From an uncultured Anaerolineae bacterium (GTDB lineage Bacteria; Chloroflexota; Anaerolineae; Anaerolineales; Villigracilaceae): 17,952 nucleotides of DNA. Location of the stretch: the NCBI GenBank assembly GCA_903882765.1, contig CAIRYE010000229.1:1-17952 (forward strand). The letters are read 5' to 3'. Below are positions 6,998-14,741 of this stretch, one piece after another. Both the position numbers and the translations under genes were made by a program. A model generated the notes under the pieces. It was not told the origin of the DNA. It saw only the letters and a program-made list of their open reading frames with translations, and made no database searches. Position 1 is the first letter of the stretch, and each line of letters starts with the position of its first letter.

Positions 6998-8854
6998 ATG
7001 ATCTCTCCGCGAGTCTTCAAAGAAAAAATAACCCAGTACACGGCTTTGCCGTTGGTTCTTTCCGCGCTTGCCTTTCTTTATTACGCTTTCCAATTATGGG
7101 AATTTGGTCAAAACCAGATATCCGTGCTCGATGAGGGATTGTATTTATTTAAAGGGCTTCTCTTCAGCTCCGGCAAATACGCCCCTTTTCAAGATTTCGG
7201 TCCTTGGACCAACCAAATGCCGTTCGCGTTTTTAATCCCCGGCTGGGTTGAACAACTCTTCGGACCGGGATTGCGAACCGGACGCTTTTTTGCTTTTGTT
7301 ATAGGCATCATCACTTTTATTGGGTTGTGGGCAACTTCCTACCGATTTAGCAACAGGTGGGTTGCCGCTCTGATCACCATTTTATTTGCGCTCAACTCCG
7401 CAACTACAAAAATTTATTCTGTTAGCACCTCACAAGGTCTCACTAGTTTCCTATTGATCGGCTTTTTATGGTTCACATTGGGCAAAGACCGCAAAGATTG
7501 GCAGGTCTTTGCGGGAGGGGTGCTCGCGGGCTTGATCGTGATGGTACGCATAAATATGCTGCCCATCTTGCCACTTACACTTCTCTATGTTTTTTGGGAA
7601 AAGGGATGGCGCTCTACGTTGTGGTCGTTGGCTGGGATGGCGATTTTCTTTGGGGGAGGTCATATAGCTTATTGGCCTGAGATACTCAAGATCTGGGTGA
7701 AATGGATCCCGATCTCCTTCCTAAAAGAATGGTTTCCACCCAAGACAGTTCCAACCTGGAATCCCGACAACCCCTTTGGTTTTCGGGTCGCGAGTTTCTT
7801 TCTCGCATTCCGTTTTCATTTTGCGTCTTTACTTGGAGCTATCGCCTCTTGGTTTTTTCTTTCAAAGAATAAACTTGATCAAAACAACTCTACTAAGGTA
7901 GTTGGTTTTCTTAGTATTCTGTTGATCATATTCTTCTTTGTTCATGTTTGGGCATCCTTACTCAATGATTATTGCGTATTTTGTTTCCCAACCTATACCG
8001 CATTCTACTCAATTTTAGGGTTATTGATCCTCGCGATCACTTTGCCTTCTTGGAATCTAATTAAAAGTCTTTGGGGCAACCTTACGGGTTTAGCAGCCGG
8101 GATCTTTGTTGTATTAGGAATCACTTATAGCGCTGAAGATAGCTACTTAACCCTATTAGGTGAGGATTTTTACAGGGACGTCCTAAATCTAAAGGTACCC
8201 TTTCTAACCAAAACTCAACTTTGGCAATTGGTTGCCAACAAATACACTCTCGACAAAATTGATGTTTTGCGCTTGTTTCATACCTGGCTGCCAGTTGTGT
8301 TTGTTTTAGTATTTCTGGTATTACTTACCATCTTATTGCTATGTAGTTTGTTTTTTTTCAAGCGAAATACCCGATTCGCCTACAGCGGTATCTTTCTCTT
8401 TATCTTGATAGCAGGCAGTCTTTTAACGCCTACCACGCTCTTTTCTGGCTACTACAATGCTTACGACTGTAACACCAATGTGGTTGACTCCTATGAAAAA
8501 ACCGGTTTGGAATTATCCGCTATAATACCAAAGGATTCCACGGTTTATTGGGCGGGGTATTCTCCGGTTACGTTGGCGTATTTACCAGATGTAACCATCT
8601 TCCCATCGCAACTGAATGGTGGTTACTCCTTCAGGATCAGCAACGAGAATGATGCTCTCTTAAAATATGGATGGTGGAATGAGTCTTTGGCCAAACAATG
8701 GCTTACGCAGACGGATTTCATTTTGTCTCAAGGAAATAACATCGATAAGGTTAACAACCTAATAGATACATCTACAAGCTTTGACCTTATCTTTACATCT
8801 GAACCACAAACGTGCGAACCAAAATCACAGCTATATCTGTACCGGAGGAAGTAA
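6998..8854 (+). CDS. GT-C-like membrane glycosyltransferase with C-terminal extracytoplasmic domain
   Basis: A 618-residue membrane protein of the PMT/ArnT-like GT-C type. A first helix (about 16-32) is followed by a long loop with VLDEGLY (43-49), where Asp45/Glu46 hold the usual catalytic position. FQDFGPWTNQMPFAFLIPG (64-82) resembles the substrate-loop region of family members. Some ten more helices run to about residue 480. The last about 135 residues are soluble, starting SGYYNAYDCNTN and ending in a Cys- and Tyr-containing tail, presumably outside the membrane. The ATG at 6998 follows the terminator T-tract by five bases; AGGAG in the terminator arm is 11 bases upstream, a long but usable spacing. 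No other in-frame ATG precedes the first helix. The stop shares one base with the next start (TAATG). Family role is likely; donor and acceptor are unknown. Confidence 0.75.
   Translation: MISPRVFKEKITQYTALPLVLSALAFLYYAFQLWEFGQNQISVLDEGLYLFKGLLFSSGKYAPFQDFGPWTNQMPFAFLIPGWVEQLFGPGLRTGRFFAFVIGIITFIGLWATSYRFSNRWVAALITILFALNSATTKIYSVSTSQGLTSFLLIGFLWFTLGKDRKDWQVFAGGVLAGLIVMVRINMLPILPLTLLYVFWEKGWRSTLWSLAGMAIFFGGGHIAYWPEILKIWVKWIPISFLKEWFPPKTVPTWNPDNPFGFRVASFFLAFRFHFASLLGAIASWFFLSKNKLDQNNSTKVVGFLSILLIIFFFVHVWASLLNDYCVFCFPTYTAFYSILGLLILAITLPSWNLIKSLWGNLTGLAAGIFVVLGITYSAEDSYLTLLGEDFYRDVLNLKVPFLTKTQLWQLVANKYTLDKIDVLRLFHTWLPVVFVLVFLVLLTILLLCSLFFFKRNTRFAYSGIFLFILIAGSLLTPTTLFSGYYNAYDCNTNVVDSYEKTGLELSAIIPKDSTVYWAGYSPVTLAYLPDVTIFPSQLNGGYSFRISNENDALLKYGWWNESLAKQWLTQTDFILSQGNNIDKVNNLIDTSTSFDLIFTSEPQTCEPKSQLYLYRRK
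8844..8848 (+). promoter_or_regulatory. Shine-Dalgarno fixing the GT2 start
   Basis: GGAGG lies five bases before the ATG at 8854, inside the end of the upstream gene. It settles the start at 8854 rather than the in-frame ATG-like extension at 8812, because the family's conserved N-terminus (SIVIPVYNE) begins three residues after this Met. Confidence 0.75.
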
Positions 8855-9804
8855 TGGATCTCTCAATTGTTATACCGGTTTATAACGAAACCGAAAGCCT
8901 GGAATTATTACACCAAACTCTTACAGAAGCGATGAGCACCATCTCTGTAAAATGGGAGGTGTTATACGTTGACGATGGCTCTTCTGATGGTAGTGTTGGA
9001 AAGCTTCAAGAGATCTACCAGAAAGACCAAGAACACGTAGTTGTGGTTGAATTCCGCCGAAATTTTGGACAAACAACCGCCATTCTTGCCGGCATCGATC
9101 ATGCCAAAGGGGATGTGATCACCTTTTTAGACGCGGATCTACAAAATGATCCCGCCGACATCCCTATGATGTTGGAAAAACTGAATGAAGGCTACGATGT
9201 AATTTCGGGATGGCGAAAAAATCGCGAAGACAACGCCATTACCCGAAATTTGCCTTCTCACATGGCGAACTGGCTGATATCAAACGTTACTGGCGTTCAT
9301 TTACACGATTATGGCTGCACTTTAAAGGCTTATCGACGGGAAGTGATCACTGGTTTTAAGCTTTACGGAGAAATGCACCGATTTATTCCTGTTTACGCAA
9401 ATTCTGTTGGGGCAAAGATACTTGAAGTTCCGGTAAGGCATCATGCCCGAAAATTTGGCGCAAGCAAATACGGCCTTGAAAGAACCATCAAGGTTGTTTT
9501 GGATCTGATCGCTGTGCAATTTCTGACCAAAGCTTCAAAAAAGCCGATCTATCTGTTCGGCGGCGGAGGTGCCGTTTTACTCATCGCCAGCATCATCGGA
9601 TTTTTATTCCTACTTGTCCGTAAATTATTTTTTCAGGTCGATATTCTCACCTCCCCCATTTTTATCATCTCCACACTAGCCGCAATGTCGAGTTTTCAGG
9701 CTATTCTAATGGGTTTGATCGCGGAATTGCTGGTTCGAACGTATCACGAATCACAACAAAAACCGACCTACACTATCAGGACGATCACCCGTAAAGAGGG
9801 TTGA
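8854..9804 (+). CDS. GT2 polyprenyl-phosphate glycosyltransferase (Dpm1/ArnC/GtrB-like)
   Basis: A 316-residue GT-A fold enzyme with two C-terminal membrane helices. The N-terminal catalytic domain begins SIVIPVYNE (4-12) and has YVDDGSSDGS (38-47) for nucleotide binding. RNFGQTTAILAGIDHAKGD (69-87) and the metal-binding DAD of FLDADLQNDP (91-100) follow. HARKFGASKYGL (197-208) matches the conserved basic RxxxxSKYG segment of the Dpm1/GtrB branch. Helices lie at about 232-255 and 266-292. Such proteins transfer a sugar from UDP- or GDP-sugar to polyprenyl phosphate on the cytoplasmic face. The product would be a donor for GT-C enzymes after flipping, which fits its place right after one GT-C-like gene and before a flippase-like gene. 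The sugar is not readable from sequence. Start chosen at 8854 on the Shine-Dalgarno and TAATG overlap. Confidence 0.88.
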   Translation: MDLSIVIPVYNETESLELLHQTLTEAMSTISVKWEVLYVDDGSSDGSVGKLQEIYQKDQEHVVVVEFRRNFGQTTAILAGIDHAKGDVITFLDADLQNDPADIPMMLEKLNEGYDVISGWRKNREDNAITRNLPSHMANWLISNVTGVHLHDYGCTLKAYRREVITGFKLYGEMHRFIPVYANSVGAKILEVPVRHHARKFGASKYGLERTIKVVLDLIAVQFLTKASKKPIYLFGGGGAVLLIASIIGFLFLLVRKLFFQVDILTSPIFIISTLAAMSSFQAILMGLIAELLVRTYHESQQKPTYTIRTITRKEG

Positions 9805-9819
9805 TCTGAGGGTAATAAC

Positions 9820-10722
9820 ATGAAAAATTGGCTCCGGAAAAATCTCTCCATCCTCTTACGGGGTTTGGGAACTTTGCTTGCCTTAGGGTTACTCATTTTC
9901 CTCATATCACAAAATGACCAGCAAGAAGTTCTTAATACTTTAAAAAAGATATCACTTGAAACGTTGGTGTATGTTTTTCTTTGCATTGTTGCCTCGCGTA
10001 TGTTCATTACTGCTCGCTGGTACGTTCTGCTTCGTTCCGGTGGAATACATATCAGTTTTAAGGAAACCCTCTCACTCGTCTTTATGGGTTTGTTTTCAAA
10101 CAACTTTTTGCCCACCACCATCGGTGGGGATGTGGTCCGATTAGCTGGGGCAATTCAATTGGGATACGATAACGCTCTTTGTCTAGCGTCCATTGCCGCG
10201 GATAGGGTCATCAATATGGTTGGTATGTCGCTTGCCGCCCCCCTTGGTTTATGGCAACTGCTAGGTGTTGGTGCTATTGGCCAATCTTTCGCTCTGGGTG
10301 GTTTCATCGCCAAAGGAATGGATTTCGTCAAAAAGACATTTAGTTCATTTTCCTTGTGGCTTAAAAAGCCAGGCGCTCTGGTCACTGCTCTTTCGTTTGC
10401 CTTTATCCATATGTTCTTTTCGTTTTCCGCTACTTACTTGCTGATCGTTGGTTTAGGAGAACATCTTCCACTTTGGAAGGTGATCGGCTTATCCAGCCTA
10501 GCATATTTTGTTTCTCTGGTTCCTATCTCAATCAATGGGTATGGGGTTCAAGAGCTAACCGTGACCTTTCTACTTTCCAATATCGGCGGAATCAGTGTAC
10601 CGACTGCGGCCAGCACAGCGGTTATTCACAGGCTGATCATGATGGGTGTAAGTTTGCCAGGCGCATTCACACTTCCCGGAGTATTGGCAAAAATGAATCG
10701 AAAAGATCCGCAAACCCCGTGA
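9820..10722 (+). CDS. Flippase-like membrane protein A (UPF0104/LPG-synthase TM domain)
   Basis: A 300-residue polytopic protein of the lysylphosphatidylglycerol-synthase transmembrane family (PF03706/UPF0104), without the C-terminal aminoacyl-transfer domain. Family members are proposed to flip lipids across the membrane. Diagnostic segments are NFLPTTIGGDVVR (95-107), DRVINM (128-133) and PISINGYGVQE (235-245). Six to eight hydrophobic segments are visible. A GAGGGT Shine-Dalgarno (9808-9813) precedes the ATG by six bases, after a 15-base gap from the GT2 gene. The stop overlaps the next gene's GTG start (GTGA at 10719-10722). The nearby GT2 suggests its cargo could be a polyprenyl-phosphate sugar, but that is inference. 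A paralogue lies at 13821-14741. Confidence 0.8.
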   Translation: MKNWLRKNLSILLRGLGTLLALGLLIFLISQNDQQEVLNTLKKISLETLVYVFLCIVASRMFITARWYVLLRSGGIHISFKETLSLVFMGLFSNNFLPTTIGGDVVRLAGAIQLGYDNALCLASIAADRVINMVGMSLAAPLGLWQLLGVGAIGQSFALGGFIAKGMDFVKKTFSSFSLWLKKPGALVTALSFAFIHMFFSFSATYLLIVGLGEHLPLWKVIGLSSLAYFVSLVPISINGYGVQELTVTFLLSNIGGISVPTAASTAVIHRLIMMGVSLPGAFTLPGVLAKMNRKDPQTP

Positions 10723-12782
10723 ACAGAACCAAGTTAGGATCCAGTTGGTTAATCAATCTTTCCTTAACCCTGGCAATCAACCTAGTGGTTTTGTTTTTTT
10801 CTATCCAACGCTGGGCAGAATTAAAAATTGTTCTATGGCGTTCGGTCTGGGCTATTCCTGGACTGTTGTATGTTTGCGTCATTCTGGCTTGCGTTTTATT
10901 CATCACTCAATTTCGAAAAATTAACTCCGCTATCGAAAAACCAACTTTTCGACTTCTAGATCACGTTGGTTCATCCCCCGTTTTTACTTCAAACCCTTTT
11001 CGATTTCTTGCCCTAACTCTTTCTGTCCTCATTATTGTCCTCATCCCTTGGCTAAAATTCTATTTTCATATTGGTGAGGTGATCAAAAAATCGACCCAAG
11101 ACCCAGTTCTTACTACCATCTTGTTCTATTGGTTACTTTGGTGGTTCCTTTTAGCGGGTAGCTGGCTCATGATGATCGCTCTTCGCTCTAGTTGGGAAAA
11201 GAGTTTTGGGGTTTTCTTGGTTCTTAGCGGGGTTTCATACGAGGTTTACACTCGTTTTCAAGGGGTGAACTTCTATCCATTTTCGTTGGGTTGGTCGGAA
11301 GCAAGCCGATATTATTATGCTTCACTCTTTGTAGCAGAAAAACTTTATGGCTCTGATCTGCCCTTATCTATTTTGCATCCAAGCAGATATTTATTACAAA
11401 GCTTGCCCTTCTTTTTTGCGGAAAACAGTCTTTTTGTTAGCCGTGTTTGGCAATCTGTTTTATGGATCGGTCTAACCGCGATATCATCTCTCTGCATCGT
11501 CCATCGTATCTTTTCTAAACCGTCAAAGATCAGCTCTGACCGGTACCTAAAAGCGATCCTAACTGGTTCCATTTTCCTATTCCTACTCCGCGTTGGGGTC
11601 TATTACCATCTGCATCCCATTGTTTTCATTCCACTTTTGCTTGCCGATAAAGAAAATAACTATAAAACTTTAGCCGGACTGATCCTCGCATCCGCTTGGG
11701 CAGGGATCAGTCGCATCAACTGGTTTCCTATGCCGGCTATGATCATCTCGATCCTTTATTTGTTTGAAGTACCTTTTTTTAAAAGTAAAAATGCCTTCCA
11801 GTATCTGCTCAAGCCAGCCAGTTTCCTTGTCATCGGCGTAATTACAGCGTTTTTATCGCAACAAGCCTACATAACGTTGTCGGGCAATGCCGCCAACGCC
11901 GCCTCATTTTCATCTAGCTTTTCATCAGCCCTATTATGGGATCGATTGTTACCCAATAGCTCTTTTGCGTTTGGTATCCTTCCCGGGGTCTTATTGGTTA
12001 GTTTCCCGATCCTATTCCATTTCATCGCTAACTTTGCGCGCTATGCAAAAAAGATCCATCCAATTCGCGCCATAACTATCATCGTACTTTTGGTTGTTCT
12101 ATTCATCGGTGGTTTGGTCGTTAGTATTAAGATCGGTGGGGGTGGTGATCTTCATAACATGGACGCGTTCGCGGTGTTATTGGTGATCGTTAGCTTGTTA
12201 TCCGTTTCGGGCAACTTAGCGACAGAAATAAACGCACCCGCAGAAAAACCTATCCTTGTCTGGCCGGTTTTGGTTATCGGATTGCTGTTGCCGATCTTTT
12301 TTTTGATTCCAACCATTAAACCGCTTCCCAAATTCAATGATCAAAATGACCAAAGAGTCTTAGGCACCCTCAAAAAACTTACTGAAACCTCCGCGAAAGA
12401 TGGGGATGTATTGTTCATCAACGAACGGCATTTGCTAACTTTTGGTATGATCGATGTGCCGATCGTAAATGATTACGAAGCTGTTACTTTGATGGAAATG
12501 GCGATGTCGGACAATCAGACTTACTTACAAACCTTTTACTCCAAACTAAAACAGCACGAATTTTCGGCGATCGTCACCGGCAAATTGAACACTGGATTAA
12601 AAACAGAAGGTTTGTTTTTTGAAGAAAATAATGTTTGGAATTCTACTGTTTCGCAACAAATTTTATGTTACTATCAACCGGTTGTGCTACAAACATCCCC
12701 TGAATTGATCACTGTTCTTGAAGCTGAAGAAAGCAAGATAACAGTTTTGGTGCCAAAAAATATCGTTGGAGATTGTCCTTAA
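10719..12782 (+). CDS. Large polytopic membrane protein, GT-C-like, unassigned family
   Basis: About 687 residues from a GTG at 10719 that overlaps the upstream stop (GTGA). The frame stays open back to 10473, but that extension runs through the upstream coding sequence and is not favoured. No clear Shine-Dalgarno is visible. Twelve or so hydrophobic segments occupy residues 10-535. A soluble, presumably extracytoplasmic domain of about 150 residues follows. The loop GWSEASRYYYASLF (191-204), with Glu194, sits before HPSRYLLQ (220-227) and resembles a GT-C catalytic loop, though it does not follow the first helix as usual. A striking KIGGGGDLHNMDAF (471-484) precedes the last helices and may be a substrate-binding loop. 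The stop shares one base with the next start (TAATG). Best guess is a glycosyltransferase or polymerase acting on lipid-linked glycan; I cannot assign a named family. Confidence 0.55.
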   Translation: MNRTKLGSSWLINLSLTLAINLVVLFFSIQRWAELKIVLWRSVWAIPGLLYVCVILACVLFITQFRKINSAIEKPTFRLLDHVGSSPVFTSNPFRFLALTLSVLIIVLIPWLKFYFHIGEVIKKSTQDPVLTTILFYWLLWWFLLAGSWLMMIALRSSWEKSFGVFLVLSGVSYEVYTRFQGVNFYPFSLGWSEASRYYYASLFVAEKLYGSDLPLSILHPSRYLLQSLPFFFAENSLFVSRVWQSVLWIGLTAISSLCIVHRIFSKPSKISSDRYLKAILTGSIFLFLLRVGVYYHLHPIVFIPLLLADKENNYKTLAGLILASAWAGISRINWFPMPAMIISILYLFEVPFFKSKNAFQYLLKPASFLVIGVITAFLSQQAYITLSGNAANAASFSSSFSSALLWDRLLPNSSFAFGILPGVLLVSFPILFHFIANFARYAKKIHPIRAITIIVLLVVLFIGGLVVSIKIGGGGDLHNMDAFAVLLVIVSLLSVSGNLATEINAPAEKPILVWPVLVIGLLLPIFFLIPTIKPLPKFNDQNDQRVLGTLKKLTETSAKDGDVLFINERHLLTFGMIDVPIVNDYEAVTLMEMAMSDNQTYLQTFYSKLKQHEFSAIVTGKLNTGLKTEGLFFEENNVWNSTVSQQILCYYQPVVLQTSPELITVLEAEESKITVLVPKNIVGDCP

Positions 12783-13807
12783 TGGAAACAGAAAAATTAG
12801 AATTTAATTTTCATAATATCGCGGGAGCATCGATAACCTGTGATTCTGTTTTTGCGAATGATTTTTTTCAAGATGAGTATCGGTATCACACAACCTCCGA
12901 TGGAATTAGTTCCTTGCCGACCGTAGAATTGTCGTATTACCTCAACAAAAAGATACCCGCTTCGTTCACCCACTACCGTCATAAATTGCTTGCCAACCTT
13001 GGCTTTGACTGTGAATTAAGTGATACAAAAGTTAACTTATCTATCTACGGTAATCGGATGGCGGTTCCTATTGCCCACCATATGTTGCTGCACTCGGGCA
13101 TTCGGTGGTTAGCGGCGAATAACTCCGCCATTTTATTACACGCTGGCGCTGTCGCGAAAAATAATAAAAGTGTCATTTTTTCTGGCAGGGGCGGGGCTGG
13201 TAAAACTACAACTACCTCTCTCATCCTGTCCGCTAATGATGGTTGGCAAATCCACGCGGATGATTACATCTTCCTAAAAGATTCTCAAAGTAAGGCATAT
13301 GTAACACGGTCGCATTTATACAGAGACTTGCTAAGTTGGGTACCCGAGGTTGGCGTTAGGCTAACACCTTGGGAAAGAATTAAGCTAGAATTCCTTGGTG
13401 AAATACGAAAAAGAACTATGGAAGGAATTAAATGGCCAGTTCGCCTCAGCGCGAACCGGTTATGGCCTAATACAAAGATCGCCGATACCGCCACCCCGGC
13501 TGCCATTTTACTTTTAGAACGAGACCAAATATCAAAGCCTGAGTTGGTAGAAATCACCAATAAAGAGCTTGCGGTTGAAGAGCTGATCGAAATGAATTTT
13601 TACGAAGCAAGACACTTTATTTCACTGATGAAAAAGTCAGGCAAATACTCTGAATCTTGGTACAAAAAATGGTACTCTCTGGAAAAGGATCAGCTCAAAC
13701 AAATTCTGAGCACGATTCCTGTATACAAATTCGTTCTCCCTTATTACTCCGATAACGCCAAACAAAGCAAAGAATTACTTGAATCCATCAATGAATTGGT
13801 GAAATAA
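12782..13807 (+). CDS. HPr-kinase-like P-loop protein (HprK/PEPCK-type kinase homologue)
   Basis: A 341-residue soluble protein. The start is the ATG at 12782 (TAATG overlap; GGAG at 12768-12771, 10 bases before) rather than the TTG at 12773. Residues 1-110 form an unassigned N-terminal domain. The C-terminal part opens with AILLHAGAVAKNNKSVIF (116-133) and the Walker A GRGGAGKTTTT (135-145). IHADDYIFL (157-165) follows. This order, with a His about 15 residues before the P-loop and paired Asp160/Asp161 after it, matches the core of HPr kinase/phosphorylase, where these positions are catalytic. The classic HprK signature after the second motif is absent, so it is not a true HprK regulating carbon catabolism. 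HprK-related kinases occur in natural-product and PqqD-associated clusters. Here it sits among glycan export genes, so it may phosphorylate a sugar, lipid or protein of this pathway. The substrate is unknown. Confidence 0.75.
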   Translation: METEKLEFNFHNIAGASITCDSVFANDFFQDEYRYHTTSDGISSLPTVELSYYLNKKIPASFTHYRHKLLANLGFDCELSDTKVNLSIYGNRMAVPIAHHMLLHSGIRWLAANNSAILLHAGAVAKNNKSVIFSGRGGAGKTTTTSLILSANDGWQIHADDYIFLKDSQSKAYVTRSHLYRDLLSWVPEVGVRLTPWERIKLEFLGEIRKRTMEGIKWPVRLSANRLWPNTKIADTATPAAILLLERDQISKPELVEITNKELAVEELIEMNFYEARHFISLMKKSGKYSESWYKKWYSLEKDQLKQILSTIPVYKFVLPYYSDNAKQSKELLESINELVK

Positions 13808-13820
13808 GGCCGGCTCATCG

Positions 13821-14741
13821 ATGAAAAACAAGTATGGTTGGTTGATTCGAGTTGTAGGGTCGATCGTTAGCACGGTTCTATTTCTGCTAATAATCAGAGG
13901 CCAAAACTGGGTGGAAGTCGGACAAAAAGTTTCCCACATACCATGGTTCATTTTTGTGTTCGCCATTTTGCTCACGCTCTCCTCCTATGGATTCAACGTC
14001 CTACGATGGTGTTCTCTTCTTTGGGCACAAGATGTAAAGGTGCCTTATTGGCAAGCTATTAAAATTTCTCTCGGTGGAAGTTTCGCCTCCAACTTTCTTC
14101 CATCCACGATCGGCGGCGATGGTTTTCGGATGCTCGCCATTCAGCCCTATACAAAAAGCAAAAATTTATCTATCGGGTCGGTCGTCCTAGATAGGATCAT
14201 TAATATGTCCGCGATGGCATTTCTTGTTCCTGTGCCAATTACTATATTTGGCATGACCCTTACCAAGATCTTTGCATGGGGTGGGGCTTTTTCTTTTTCA
14301 GGGCTACTGTTGCCTGCTCCTCTTCAAAAGATCATTGAAAAGTACTTCCCAAAAGCTCTCCAAGCAATACGAACATGGTCAAAAGAGCCTGCTTCATTTC
14401 TTAAAGCGTTCCTTTTTGCTTGGCCATCCAATTTATTACCCATGGCGGGCACTTATATCCTTGCTCGGTCTCTCAACATGGATGTGAATTACTGGCACGT
14501 CATCGGGGTTCAAACTGTTTCTTACTTCTTATCCGTTATCCCTATCTCGATCAATGGTTTTGGCTTGCGTGAAGTGGCATATACTACCTTGTATACATCC
14601 TTAGGGGTCTCGATTGAACAAGCTTCTACACTAGCGTTGATCACCCGCATCATTACGATCATTTCCACCCTTCCCGGCGCTCTTTGGCTCACAACCTTGA
14701 TTCCACAAGACGATCCGTCTAACACGGATTTGGAACAATGA
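13821..14741 (+). CDS. Flippase-like membrane protein B (UPF0104/LPG-synthase TM domain)
   Basis: A 306-residue paralogue of the protein at 9820-10722. It shares NFLPSTIGGD (91-100), DRIINM (124-129) and PISINGFGLRE (241-251) with it, at nearly the same spacing, and has a similar number of helices (about 7). Identity over the rest is modest. It differs in the region between the second and third motifs (about 135-200), so the two copies are old, not a recent duplication. A 13-base gap separates it from the kinase-like gene; AAGG (13806-13809) precedes the ATG by 11 bases. Its stop overlaps the next start (ATGA at 14738-14741). The likely role is transbilayer movement of a lipid or lipid-linked sugar, by family analogy. 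A different cargo from copy A is plausible. Confidence 0.8.
   Translation: MKNKYGWLIRVVGSIVSTVLFLLIIRGQNWVEVGQKVSHIPWFIFVFAILLTLSSYGFNVLRWCSLLWAQDVKVPYWQAIKISLGGSFASNFLPSTIGGDGFRMLAIQPYTKSKNLSIGSVVLDRIINMSAMAFLVPVPITIFGMTLTKIFAWGGAFSFSGLLLPAPLQKIIEKYFPKALQAIRTWSKEPASFLKAFLFAWPSNLLPMAGTYILARSLNMDVNYWHVIGVQTVSYFLSVIPISINGFGLREVAYTTLYTSLGVSIEQASTLALITRIITIISTLPGALWLTTLIPQDDPSNTDLEQ

Noticed and set aside
8812..8853. Upstream start for the GT2
   Set aside because: The family's conserved N-terminus begins right after the Met at 8854, with GGAGG five bases before it.
9768..10121. Minus-strand open frame of about 117 codons opposite flippase-like A
   Set aside because: No ribosome-binding site or family resemblance; it is the shadow of a well-supported plus-strand gene.
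10473..10718. 82-residue N-terminal extension of the large membrane protein
   Set aside because: It runs through the coding sequence of flippase-like A; the polar composition does not resemble a membrane-protein N-terminus and the GTGA overlap at 10719 is preferred.
12773..12781. TTG start for the kinase-like gene
   Set aside because: ATG at 12782 with TAATG overlap and GGAG spacing of ten bases is simpler.
12782..13807. True HPr kinase/phosphorylase controlling carbon catabolite repression
   Set aside because: The second HprK signature is absent, the N-terminal domain differs, and no HPr or PTS gene is nearby.
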